Source of the DNA: DASZIT01 sp036489495
Lineage (GTDB): Bacteria > Actinomycetota > Acidimicrobiia > Acidimicrobiales > RAAP-2
Direction: 5' to 3'
Length of the DNA stretch: 11,906 nt
NCBI GenBank assembly: GCA_036489495.1
Contig: DASXFR010000028.1
Coordinates: 1 to 11,906, forward strand
This document shows, piece by piece, positions 1 through 7,065 of this stretch. The first letter of the stretch is position 1. Every line of letters starts with the position of its first letter. The position numbers and the translations under genes were made by a program. The notes beneath the pieces were generated by a model. The model did no database searches, was not told the origin of the DNA, and saw nothing but the letters and a program-made list of their open reading frames with translations.

Positions 1-1188
1 CTCATCGAACGGTTGCGGCTCCCCGTCGTCCTGTTCGCCGAGGGCGGAGGCGGCCGCCCCGGCGACACCGACAACTCGGTGATCACCGGGCTCGACTGTA
101 TGGCCTTTGCCCTCTTCGGAGGATTGAGCGGGCTGGTTCCGCTGGTGGGGATCGCCTCGGGCCGGTGCTTCGCCGGGAACGCCGCCCTTCTCGGGTGCTG
201 CGACGTGATCATCGCCACCCGGGAGTCGTCGATCGGGATGGGCGGGCCGGCCATGATCGAAGGCGGGGGCCTCGGCGTGGTCACCCCCGACGAGATCGGC
301 CCCATCGAGGTGCAGACGACCAACGGGGTGGTGGACCTGGTGGCCGACGACGACGCCCACGCCGTCCGGTTGGCCCAGCAGTACCTCTCCTATTTCCAGG
401 GCTCGGTGCCCGAGTGGACCTGCGCCGACCAACGCCTCTTGCGGTCGGCGATTCCGGAGAACCGCCTGCGGGTCTACCCGATCCGTGATGTCATCGACAC
501 GCTGGCCGACACCGGCTCGGTGCTGGAGCTGCGATCGGGATTCGGGGCGGGGATGGTGACGGGGCTGATCCGGGTGGAGGGCCGGCCGATGGGGGTGGTG
601 GCCAACAACCCGGTGCATCTCGGCGGGGCCATCGACAGCGACGGGGCCGACAAAGCCGCCCGCTTCCTACAGCTCTGCGACGGCCACGATCTCCCGGTGT
701 TGTTCCTCTGCGACACCCCGGGGTTCATGGTCGGCCCGGTGGCGGAGAAGACCGGGCAGGTGCGCCACTTCAGCCGGATGTTCGTGACCGGGGCCAGTCT
801 CACCGTTCCGTTCTTCACCGTCATCCTCCGCAAGGGGTACGGCCTCGGAGCCCAGGCCATGGCCGGTGGGAGTTTCCGATCCCCGCTGTTCACGGTGGCC
901 TGGCCCACCGGCGAGCTCGGAGGGATGGGTCTGGAGGGGGCGGTCCAGCTCGGGTTCCGCCGGGAGCTCGAGGCGGTGGAGGACGAGATCGAAAGGGCCG
1001 AACTGTTCGATCGTATGGTCGCCCGGGCCTATGAGCACGGCAAGGCCCTCAACGTGGCGTCCGGCTTCGAGATCGACGACGTCATCGACCCGGTCGACAC
1101 CCGGCGCCGGATCGTCGAGACCCTTCGAGCGGTTCCGCCGGACCCGCCGCGCACCGGCAAGAAACGGGCCTCGATCGATACGTGTTGA
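1..1188 (+). CDS. Acyl-CoA carboxylase carboxyltransferase domain (5'-truncated)
   Basis: The reading frame is open from the first base and ends at TGA 1186-1188, giving 395 visible residues; the true start lies outside the window. The protein is a biotin-dependent carboxyltransferase of the crotonase-fold acyl-CoA carboxylase family, which moves the carboxyl group from carboxybiotin to an acyl-CoA. Seen: a Gly-rich segment (GGGGRPGD) near residue 17, a GMGGPAMIEGGG oxyanion-hole-type loop near residue 80, the second-half signature NNPVHLGGAIDSDGADKAARF near residue 200, then CDTPGFMVG and RKGYGLGAQAMAGGSF. The GGMGLEGAVQLG stretch resembles the carboxyltransferase part of large single-chain acyl-CoA carboxylases, in which biotin carboxylase and biotin carrier domains lie upstream on the same chain. 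That is recalled family knowledge and cannot be tested here. A free-standing beta subunit is the alternative. Substrate chain length cannot be read from this fragment. Confidence 0.88.
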   Translation, partial: LIERLRLPVVLFAEGGGGRPGDTDNSVITGLDCMAFALFGGLSGLVPLVGIASGRCFAGNAALLGCCDVIIATRESSIGMGGPAMIEGGGLGVVTPDEIGPIEVQTTNGVVDLVADDDAHAVRLAQQYLSYFQGSVPEWTCADQRLLRSAIPENRLRVYPIRDVIDTLADTGSVLELRSGFGAGMVTGLIRVEGRPMGVVANNPVHLGGAIDSDGADKAARFLQLCDGHDLPVLFLCDTPGFMVGPVAEKTGQVRHFSRMFVTGASLTVPFFTVILRKGYGLGAQAMAGGSFRSPLFTVAWPTGELGGMGLEGAVQLGFRRELEAVEDEIERAELFDRMVARAYEHGKALNVASGFEIDDVIDPVDTRRRIVETLRAVPPDPPRTGKKRASIDTC

Positions 1189-1196
1189 GCGCCGGT

Positions 1197-1218
1197 CGCC
1201 GGCCCACCCCGGCCGACG
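1197..1218 (+). terminator. Possible hairpin after the carboxylase gene
   Basis: Starting 8 bases after the carboxylase stop, CGGCC (1200-1204) can pair with GGCCG (1211-1215) across a 6-base loop. The stem extends outward through one mismatch by two more pairs (1197-1198 with 1217-1218). No U-tract follows, so this is only a candidate GC hairpin terminator of the type often proposed in actinobacteria. GC-rich sequence gives such stems by chance. The rest of 1219-1337, up to the helicase, shows nothing I can identify. Confidence 0.25.
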
Positions 1219-1337
1219 CTCGGGGCCTCGGATGGCGCAAGCCTGGTGTTCGCGGCTGCTCGCCCTGCCGGGGTTGGAGGGATCCGTTCGGGACCTCGGC
1301 GGGTGCCGGGGCGATCGGAGCCCCCGACCAGACGGGA

Positions 1338-1343
1338 TAGGTT
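1338..1343 (+). promoter_or_regulatory. Possible -10 box before the helicase gene
   Basis: TAGGTT fits the actinobacterial TAnnnT -10 pattern and ends 8 bases before the chosen ATG at 1352. That would put transcription initiation at or just before the start codon, giving a leaderless or nearly leaderless message. No convincing -35 hexamer is visible 16-18 bases upstream. An AAGG lies at 1347-1350, only one base from the ATG and too close to be a normal ribosome binding site, which weakly favours the leaderless reading. Confidence 0.3.
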
Positions 1344-1351
1344 GCCAAGGC

Positions 1352-4255
1352 ATGCCCATTCGCCGGACCGACAGCCAGGATGGGGAAGCGAAGCCGGAGG
1401 CCGGTGCGAGTTGGGGGCCACTGGCCGGCCGGGAGATCACCTTCGAGCCCGCCGATCCTCCCCGCGCCGGGCGGTTCGTACTCTTCGACCCGCGGCCAGG
1501 TAATAGCCCGCTACCGTCCGATGACGACGGCCATGTCGGGGGGGCAGAAGTGGTGGCGCAAGCCGGCCGGGGTGTCCGGCGCCGACGGGTTCCGGCCACC
1601 TACCTGTCGGTGGCCGAACTCCTCCCGATGCTGTTGGAACTGGACAGCCGCCATCCGTTGAGTCCGCCCCGGGCCAGCGCGTCGGTGTGGACGGCGGTGA
1701 TGACCGCCGGGCTCGGGGTGGTGGCCCGCGGCCGGCTGTTCCCGACGGTGACCGCCGCCGGAAACGACGGGTGGCGGGCGGGACCGCTGGGGCCGGCCGA
1801 TCTCGAGCTGGTCGAGGAGCTGGCTGACTCCTTTCCGACCTGGGCCCATGCCCTCCCGATCGAGGGCTCGGCGCCGGTGCGGCTCCACTCGCCGTCCTGG
1901 CTGGTCCGTTCGGCCTGGGACGCGCTGGCCGATTCGTTGGTCCGGACCCCGGCGGCGGAATTGGTGACCGGCTCGCCACTGTTTTCCGCCCTGGCCCCGC
2001 AGCCGGTCGGCGACCTCCGACATTGGCTGGCCCAAGCCGAGCCCGGCATCGATACCGGCCCGGCCGTCGGGCTCCGGATCGAGTTCCTGGAGGCGCCGGC
2101 GTCGGGGGAGGCCGGCGGCAGTTCCCGACCCGCGGCCCGTGGCGTCGTCCAGCTGACCAGCCGTGACGATCCCCGGCTGGTGGTCGATCAGGCCGACCTC
2201 GGAGCGCTGTCCCCGGATCAGCTGGCCGGTTTCGGCGACGACGTGGCCGACGGGTTGCACATGGCCCTGTCCCGCGGCGCCCGGGTCTGGCCTCCGTTGC
2301 TGCCGCTCTCCCGGGAGGGATCGACCGGGGTGCTGCTGTTGGACGACGCCTCGGTCGAGAACCTGGCGAGAGATGGGGGAGTCGCGCTGGCGGGAGCCGG
2401 CCTCGACGTGGTGTGGCCGTCCCAACTCTCGTCGACGGGTCTGACGTTGGAGGCGGCCATCTCGTCGCCCACCACCGGCATCCCGGTCGCCGGTGGGTTG
2501 AACCTCGCCACCGTGCTCGAATTCCGGTGGCGGGTGGCGATGGACGGCGTGGTCCTGTCCGACGAGGAACTCGCCCGGCTGGCCGCCGCCTCCGGCGGGA
2601 TCGTCCGGCTCCGGGGTCGGTGGATGATGGCCGACCTGTCGCTGGTGGAGAAGGCCACCTCGGGACAGGTGGAGCGGATGGGAAGCGGTGAAGCCATCGG
2701 GTCGCTCCTCGGTGGTCAGGCGGAGATCCGCGGCGAGCGGGTGCCGGTCATCGCCACCGGGGCGATTGCCGAATTGGTCGAGCGGCTGGCCAAACTGGCC
2801 GCCGACGAATCGATCGGCAACCTGGCTCCGCCCCCCGGCCTGGTCGGTGAGCTCCGTCCCTACCAACTCCGGGGGGTGGCCTGGCTCGACCAGATGTGCC
2901 ACCTGGGGCTGGGCGGATGCCTGGCCGATGACATGGGACTCGGGAAGACCATTCAGGTCATCGCCCTCCACCTCCATCGCCGGAGCCGGGGTCAGGGAAC
3001 CATGTTGGTCGTCTGCCCCACCTCGCTGCTGGGGAACTGGGAGCGGGAGTTGCATCGTTTCGCCCCCGGGGTGCCGGTCCGTCGCTATCACGGCGGCGAC
3101 CGCCATCTGGAGGACCTGGCCGGCGATGAGGTGGTGCTGGCCACCTACGGGGTGGTCCGCCGCGACCACCGGGTGCTGGCGGCGGCCGGCTTCTCCCTGG
3201 TGGTGGCGGACGAGGCGCAGCACGCCAAGAACCCGGTCTCGGAGACGGCCCGGGCGCTGCGGGCGATCCCGTCACCCGCCCGGGTGGCCCTGACCGGCAC
3301 CCCGGTGGAGAACCGGCTGACCGAGCTGTGGTCGATCCTCGACTGGACCACGCCCGGCCTGTTGGGACCGCTCCGACGGTTCCGCCGGTCGGTGGCCGTC
3401 CCGGTCGAGCGCTACCACGATGCCGAGGTCACCGAGCGGCTCACCCGGGTGATCCGCCCGTTTCTGCTCCGGCGGCGGAAGACCGATCCCGCCATCTCCC
3501 CGGAACTGCCGCCCCGGACGGTGTCCGATCTCCCGGTTCCGCTGACCCCGGAGCAGGCATCGCTGTACGCCGGCGAGGTGACCGAGGCGTTGGCGGTCAT
3601 CGCCGAGCGTACCGGGATCTCCCGGCGGGGCATGGTCCTCCGGCTGTTGACGGTGTTGAAGCAGATCTGCAACCACCCGGCCCAGTACCTTCACGAGCCG
3701 GCCCCGGTGGCGGGCCGATCGGGCAAGCTGGCGGCACTGGAGGAACTCCTGGAGGTCATCCTGGCCGAAGGGGAATCGGTGCTGGTGTTCAGCCAATTCG
3801 TGGAGATGCTCACCCTGATCGAGTCCCGCTTGAAGGAACTGGGAGTGGGAACCCTGTTCCTCCACGGCGGGGTGGCCAGCCACCGCCGGGAGGAGATGGT
3901 GGAGGGGTTCCAGACCGGCGAGGCGCCGGTGTTCCTGCTGTCGTTGAAGGCCGGCGGGGTGGGTCTCAACCTGACCCGGGCCACCCATGTGATCCATTTC
4001 GACCGATGGTGGAATCCGGCGGTGGAGGATCAGGCCACCGACCGAGCCCACCGGATCGGCCAGCATCGACCGGTGCAAGTCCACCGCCTGGTCACCGAAG
4101 GCACCCTGGAGGATCGGATCGCGGTGATGCTGGAGCGGAAGCGCAACCTGGCCGAGGTGGTGGTCGGCGAAGGCGAAGCGTGGCTGACCGAGCTCACCGA
4201 CGATCAGCTGGCCGAACTCGTCACCCTCAGTTCGTCGGGTGATGACGGTGATTGA
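1352..4255 (+). CDS. SNF2-family DNA-dependent ATPase/helicase (HelZ-like)
   Basis: A 967-residue Swi2/Snf2-type superfamily 2 ATPase, which would translocate on double-stranded DNA. Seen: an N-terminal region; an SNF2-associated segment (about residues 375-455, containing LEFRWRVAMDG and VRLRGRWM); the ATPase core beginning LRPYQLRGVAWL near 505; Walker A GLGKT at 529-533; a DEAQ box at 620-623; motif III TGTPVENRL from 648; and a C-terminal helicase domain ending in DRWWNPAVEDQATDRAHRIGQ-type sequence, with HRIGQ at 900-904. Length and order match the roughly 1000-residue actinobacterial family that includes mycobacterial HelZ (Rv2101). All core ATPase motifs look intact. I chose ATG 1352 because it gives the expected family length and avoids overlap with the carboxylase; the frame is open much further upstream, so the N-terminus is less certain. 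The gene overlaps the next one by 17 bases, suggesting co-translation. The cellular role of this family is poorly known; chromosome remodelling or repair is inference. Confidence 0.93.
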   Translation: MPIRRTDSQDGEAKPEAGASWGPLAGREITFEPADPPRAGRFVLFDPRPGNSPLPSDDDGHVGGAEVVAQAGRGVRRRRVPATYLSVAELLPMLLELDSRHPLSPPRASASVWTAVMTAGLGVVARGRLFPTVTAAGNDGWRAGPLGPADLELVEELADSFPTWAHALPIEGSAPVRLHSPSWLVRSAWDALADSLVRTPAAELVTGSPLFSALAPQPVGDLRHWLAQAEPGIDTGPAVGLRIEFLEAPASGEAGGSSRPAARGVVQLTSRDDPRLVVDQADLGALSPDQLAGFGDDVADGLHMALSRGARVWPPLLPLSREGSTGVLLLDDASVENLARDGGVALAGAGLDVVWPSQLSSTGLTLEAAISSPTTGIPVAGGLNLATVLEFRWRVAMDGVVLSDEELARLAAASGGIVRLRGRWMMADLSLVEKATSGQVERMGSGEAIGSLLGGQAEIRGERVPVIATGAIAELVERLAKLAADESIGNLAPPPGLVGELRPYQLRGVAWLDQMCHLGLGGCLADDMGLGKTIQVIALHLHRRSRGQGTMLVVCPTSLLGNWERELHRFAPGVPVRRYHGGDRHLEDLAGDEVVLATYGVVRRDHRVLAAAGFSLVVADEAQHAKNPVSETARALRAIPSPARVALTGTPVENRLTELWSILDWTTPGLLGPLRRFRRSVAVPVERYHDAEVTERLTRVIRPFLLRRRKTDPAISPELPPRTVSDLPVPLTPEQASLYAGEVTEALAVIAERTGISRRGMVLRLLTVLKQICNHPAQYLHEPAPVAGRSGKLAALEELLEVILAEGESVLVFSQFVEMLTLIESRLKELGVGTLFLHGGVASHRREEMVEGFQTGEAPVFLLSLKAGGVGLNLTRATHVIHFDRWWNPAVEDQATDRAHRIGQHRPVQVHRLVTEGTLEDRIAVMLERKRNLAEVVVGEGEAWLTELTDDQLAELVTLSSSGDDGD

Positions 4256-4871
4256 TCCGGCTGACCTCGACCAAGGCGTGGTCGCCCGAGATGCCTGGGC
4301 CGGCCGGCCGGGGCCGGTGCCGGCGGTTCCCCCGCCCCCCCGAGTGCCGGGCCGCCCGGATCTCGGAGTCACCGATCCGCCGGGTGGACGGGGACTCCGG
4401 GCCGACTCCCTGCGGGTGCTGGCCTCCGACGCCGCCTCCCGGGCCTGGGCACTGGCCTCAGGCGAACTGGAAACCGGACTGGGGCTGTCGGTCGACCAGG
4501 ACCTGGCCCGGTGGGCGGCCGCCCTCTTCGAGTCCGACCGGGCCGAGCCCGACCTGGGTCCGAGTTTGAACGAGCTGGCCCGGACCACCGGCTGCACCCC
4601 GCGAGAGTTGGAGCGCCGGGCGTTGGCTTGGCGTGACGGCGGGGCCGGTGGCTTCGCCGCCCTGGTCGACTCGTGGGACCCGAAGCCCGGCCAGCTCGAC
4701 CCGGGCCGGCGGCGACTCGGAGCCTCCACCATCACCCGGCGCAACCGGCTGACCCGGGGCGACGAGCAGCTGCGGCTGGGCCAGGACGGCTACTGGTATC
4801 CGTACCGGAAGACCCGCAACGGCTGGGATCCCGACGGCCCGCCATTCGAGGCGAGCGAACTGGTCCGCTGA
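4239..4871 (+). CDS. Helicase-linked protein resembling the C-terminus of SWIM-finger proteins
   Basis: 210 residues starting at GTG 4239 (an ATG follows immediately at 4242) inside the helicase 3' end, in another frame; the 14-17 base overlap implies translational coupling. Residues 20-50 are rich in Pro and Gly and probably disordered. Residues 52-150 look helical, with a possible helix-turn-helix-like stretch (LNELARTTGCTPRELERRAL, about 110-129). The C-terminus has a compact LRLGQDGYWYPYRK element (178-191) followed by GWDPDGPP. From memory, this tail resembles the C-terminal region of the SWIM zinc finger proteins encoded next to SNF2 helicases in many actinobacteria. The CxC-CxH zinc motif of such proteins is absent: the chain has a single cysteine (position 119). 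It may be a shortened partner or an independent small subunit. Its function is unknown, and nucleic-acid binding with the helicase is inference. Confidence 0.75.
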   Translation: MMTVIDPADLDQGVVARDAWAGRPGPVPAVPPPPRVPGRPDLGVTDPPGGRGLRADSLRVLASDAASRAWALASGELETGLGLSVDQDLARWAAALFESDRAEPDLGPSLNELARTTGCTPRELERRALAWRDGGAGGFAALVDSWDPKPGQLDPGRRRLGASTITRRNRLTRGDEQLRLGQDGYWYPYRKTRNGWDPDGPPFEASELVR

Positions 4872-4911
4872 GGAGCGCCGCCAGGTCTCGGTTTGCTGAG
4901 GGGTCAGATGG

Positions 4912-6156
4912 TCAGGGCTTCTGTTGCCAGACCCGCACGTACTGGATCTCACTGGTCGCCGGCAACGGGGTGGTCGCCGGATTGAAGTTGTTGGTGCCGA
5001 TGCCCAGCGCCTGGGTCAGGTTGATGAAGAACGGTTGGTTGAAGGGCTGAGGCGCAATCAACGGCGCGGAGGGGATCCAGTGATCGACCAGGCAGGTCGC
5101 CCCGTTGTAGAGCATGGTCATGGTGGTGGGCGTCCATTCCAACACGTAGTCGTTGAACTGAGTGGGGTCGATGGTGCACTGATTGTTGGAGACGATGTTG
5201 GTGTTGGCGGCAGCATTGACGTTGGTCGGGTCGTAGTTGTAGTGGATGGTGGGGATCGCCAGGGTGGGGTACTCGCTAAACGTCTCGGCGATGTCGATCT
5301 CCCCCGACGCCGGCCATGGCCCGAACTGCGTCTCGTTCTGGGGGAGGAGCCAGAGGGACGACTGGAGCCCCGCCACCGTCGCCGCCGGGAGCTTGGCCTT
5401 GACTTCGAATCGTCCGTAGGCCTGGGAGAACAACCCGTAGGTAGCGACGGTCCCACTGGTGTACTGGGTGAAGAACCACCCGACCGGATCCTGGCACAGG
5501 AACGGAACCGCTTCCTTGCGGGCGGTCAGGCTCAGATACCCGTTGCCCACCGAGATGTTGTTGGGGGAGTTCACGAAGCAGGCCACGTTCCCGGAGAGAT
5601 ACCCGCTGCCGGCGGTGGTGATCGGCGTCCACTGCTTGGTGTTGAGCGACGTGCCGGTGAATTCGCTGTCGAAGGTGCACGTCCAGGTGGATCCGTCCGC
5701 CACCAGGGTTTGCTGATTGCCGCAGGATCCCGGAGTCGGAACGGTGGTGGTGGATGACGTCGTGGTCGTCGTCGGGATCGAGGTCGACGTGCTGGTGGTG
5801 GTCGTCGGCGGCACGGTGGTCGTGGTGGTCGTGGTTGTGGGGGTCGGGAAGAGCGAGAGGAGCAAGGCTTCGAGGGCCTTGAAGAATCCTCCGAGGCCGA
5901 ACACGTTGCTGGAGCTGTTGGTGGTCAGGTTGGCCAGCGCCGGCCGGACGGGGGCGGACTGCACCGGGACCAGAACGACCGCCACCAGGATGGCCACCGC
6001 CCCCAGGAAGGTCAGCCCCCCAGTCCAGTGCTTCAACCGCCGTGGAACCGGCGGTGCGCTCTGCATCCGATGCGCCGGGGAGGCAGGCTGTTTCCGGTGT
6101 GCCGGGGACGCAGGCTGTACCCGATGAGCCGGTTGTCTATTCCGCCGCGATGGCAT
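4912..6156 (-). CDS. Secreted or anchored GH16 glycoside hydrolase with Thr-rich linker
   Basis: 414 residues, read from ATG 6154-6156 because AGGGAG lies a few bases upstream at a normal ribosome-binding distance; the frame stays open further upstream without such support. Order of parts: a basic Pro/Ala/His-rich N-terminus with three 9-residue repeats (6-32); a hydrophobic segment (about 44-65) that is either a signal peptide with a long n-region (possible ALA|N cleavage near 75-76) or a membrane anchor; a Thr/Ser/Pro linker (104-143); then a catalytic domain (about 150-410). The domain carries EIDIAE at 286-291, matching the ExDxxE signature of family 16 beta-bulge enzymes, with E286 the expected nucleophile and E291 the acid/base. 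YGRFEVKAKLP and SLWLLP also fit. Members cleave beta-1,3 or mixed-linkage glucans and related galactans; the substrate cannot be decided here. It converges on the helicase operon with a 40-base gap and no clear terminator in it. Confidence 0.87.
   Translation of the reverse strand: MPSRRNRQPAHRVQPASPAHRKQPASPAHRMQSAPPVPRRLKHWTGGLTFLGAVAILVAVVLVPVQSAPVRPALANLTTNSSSNVFGLGGFFKALEALLLSLFPTPTTTTTTTTVPPTTTTSTSTSIPTTTTTSSTTTVPTPGSCGNQQTLVADGSTWTCTFDSEFTGTSLNTKQWTPITTAGSGYLSGNVACFVNSPNNISVGNGYLSLTARKEAVPFLCQDPVGWFFTQYTSGTVATYGLFSQAYGRFEVKAKLPAATVAGLQSSLWLLPQNETQFGPWPASGEIDIAETFSEYPTLAIPTIHYNYDPTNVNAAANTNIVSNNQCTIDPTQFNDYVLEWTPTTMTMLYNGATCLVDHWIPSAPLIAPQPFNQPFFINLTQALGIGTNNFNPATTPLPATSEIQYVRVWQQKP
5728..5847 (-). 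repeat. Low-complexity Thr/Ser/Pro linker-coding tract
   Basis: This stretch encodes residues 104-143 of the GH16 protein, nearly all Thr with some Ser, Pro and Val. On the plus strand it appears as imperfect runs of GGT, GTC and GTG triplets. It separates the membrane-proximal region from the catalytic domain and is a typical flexible spacer of secreted actinobacterial hydrolases. Such tracts often vary in length between strains and may be O-glycosylated; neither can be seen from one sequence. Confidence 0.75.
6061..6141 (-). repeat. Three tandem 27-bp repeats in the GH16 N-terminus
   Basis: Units lie at 6061-6087, 6088-6114 and 6115-6141. The first two match at 22 of 27 bases; the third, which is the first to be translated, is more degenerate. 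They encode PASPAHRMQ, PASPAHRKQ and NRQPAHRVQ. The unit is in frame, so copy-number change would alter only the length of the basic cytoplasmic or n-region. It is too short and too divergent to be a CRISPR array. Confidence 0.75.
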
Positions 6157-6202
6157 GTGCGCTCCCTGTCCGGTGCGATCTTCCTGATTCAAGCGTGTAT
6201 TG

Positions 6203-6215
6203 AGGGAGCAGCATA
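6203..6215 (-). promoter_or_regulatory. Possible promoter in the AT-rich patch upstream of GH16
   Basis: A short AT-rich island (about 6195-6235) interrupts otherwise very GC-rich DNA 40-80 bases upstream of the GH16 start. Read on the minus strand it holds TTTATATGCT, with TATGCT (plus positions 6215-6210) as a possible -10 box and initiation expected near 6203, leaving a leader of about 47 bases that contains the AGGGAG ribosome site. No good -35 is found at the proper spacing, so confidence is modest. Confidence 0.35.
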
Positions 6216-6271
6216 TAAAGGGTTGACACAAGAAACGGTGATACCCCCGAGAATGACCGACTGGGGGCGGG

Positions 6272-6309
6272 GGCTCGGGACCAGAGCCGCCCGCCGGGGG
6301 CTTGGCGGG
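6272..6309 (-). terminator. Two adjacent GC hairpins after the DsbA-like gene
   Basis: Twelve bases beyond the DsbA-like stop codon, CCCGCC (6290-6295) can pair with GGCGGG (6304-6309) around an 8-base loop. Directly next to it GGCTC (6272-6276) pairs with GAGCC (6284-6288) around a 7-base loop. Neither is followed by a U-tract on the minus strand. Their position between the end of the LysR/DsbA-like operon and the GH16 promoter region suits a U-less terminator, but GC-rich DNA forms stems easily. Confidence 0.35.
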
Positions 6310-6321
6310 GACGACCCCGGA

Positions 6322-7065
6322 CTACGGGGCGCGATTGGTGATGCTGAACCAGTCGCGGGCGTTGAGGTAGGCCGAGAAGGTGGTGGCGATGGCCTCGATG
6401 TCCGCCGATCGCTTGGGCCGCTGGACTTCGTAGAGGTGGGGGAACTCGAGCCAGCCGGTGAGGTTTCGCCAGAGCCGGACGGCGGCATCCCCGGTGGGAG
6501 GATCGATGAGCACCGGGCCGAAGATCGCCTGACCGTCGGGGAACACCAGGGTCGGGACCCCGAACGCCCCTTTGGCCACCACCGCATCGTGCTCGGCGTG
6601 CACCTCGTCACCGGTGGTCGGATCGTTGATCGCCGCCTGCACCAACGCCGGGTCGAGACCGAGTTCACTCAGCAGTTCTTCCGCGACTTCGGGTCGGTGG
6701 GGTTTCCTCCCCTCCACATGGAGCGCGTGCCCGGCGGCCTGGTACCACTGGTCGAGAAGATCCATATCCGTCCGCCGGAGGAGGGCGCCGATCCGCATCA
6801 TCGACCAGCCGTAGGACCACTCCCGTTCCCACGGGTGCTTCTTCCCTTCCACCCGGTTGATCTCCTCGAGGCTGAAGAAGCGCCAACTCACCTCGACGCC
6901 GGCGGTGTCACGAACCTCTCGCATCCAGAGCGACGTCTGGTAGGCGTAGGGGCACATGATGTCGAAGTGGAAGTCGACCCGGTCGGGGGACACCGGGGCG
7001 GCGGGATCGGAGGTGGTGGAGTCGGGGATGGGGCCAGAGTAGCCAACCCGGCCGCCGCCCATCAT
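6322..7065 (-). CDS. DsbA-family thioredoxin-fold oxidoreductase with CxxA site
   Basis: 247 residues starting at ATG 7063-7065 within a TGATG stop/start overlap with the LysR gene, so the two are translationally coupled; a second ATG follows and a GTG at residue 25 is an alternative start, since residues 1-28 look disordered. Residues 30-45 (DFHFDIMCPYAYQTS) form the first strand and active site of a DsbA/FrnE-like thioredoxin fold. The motif is C38-P-Y-A41, so the second cysteine is replaced by Ala. G169-V-P171-T supplies the cis-Pro loop. The later FGPVL, the hydrophobic LW..LTGWLEFPHLYE stretch and RPKR resemble the mycobacterial mycothiol-dependent protein Rv2466c as I remember it, which has CPWC. 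It has no signal peptide, so is probably cytoplasmic. A thiol-dependent reductase or transferase using mycothiol is inference. A monothiol site suggests mixed-disulfide chemistry, not dithiol exchange. Confidence 0.82.
   Translation of the reverse strand: MMGGGRVGYSGPIPDSTTSDPAAPVSPDRVDFHFDIMCPYAYQTSLWMREVRDTAGVEVSWRFFSLEEINRVEGKKHPWEREWSYGWSMMRIGALLRRTDMDLLDQWYQAAGHALHVEGRKPHRPEVAEELLSELGLDPALVQAAINDPTTGDEVHAEHDAVVAKGAFGVPTLVFPDGQAIFGPVLIDPPTGDAAVRLWRNLTGWLEFPHLYEVQRPKRSADIEAIATTFSAYLNARDWFSITNRAP

Noticed and set aside
866..1351. Upstream extension of the helicase frame into the carboxylase gene
   Set aside because: It would overlap over 300 bases of conserved carboxylase coding sequence and adds Arg/Ser/Pro-rich sequence without family similarity.
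1511..3223. 570-codon open frame on the minus strand inside the helicase gene
   Set aside because: Its translation is rich in Arg, Pro, Gly and Gln with no recognisable domain, and it lies opposite well-conserved helicase sequence. GC-rich third positions create such antisense shadow frames.
3272..4744. 490-codon minus-strand frame opposite the helicase and its partner
   Set aside because: Low-complexity composition, no domain and no ribosome site, and it is antisense to the invariant helicase motifs.
6061..6141. Tandem 27-bp units as a possible CRISPR array
   Set aside because: The units are directly adjacent without spacers, are in frame within a coding region and encode a repeated peptide.
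6223..6228. Perfect TTGACA -35 hexamer on the plus strand
   Set aside because: No acceptable -10 box at 16-18 bases, and no plus-strand gene follows; the DNA downstream is antisense to the DsbA-like gene.
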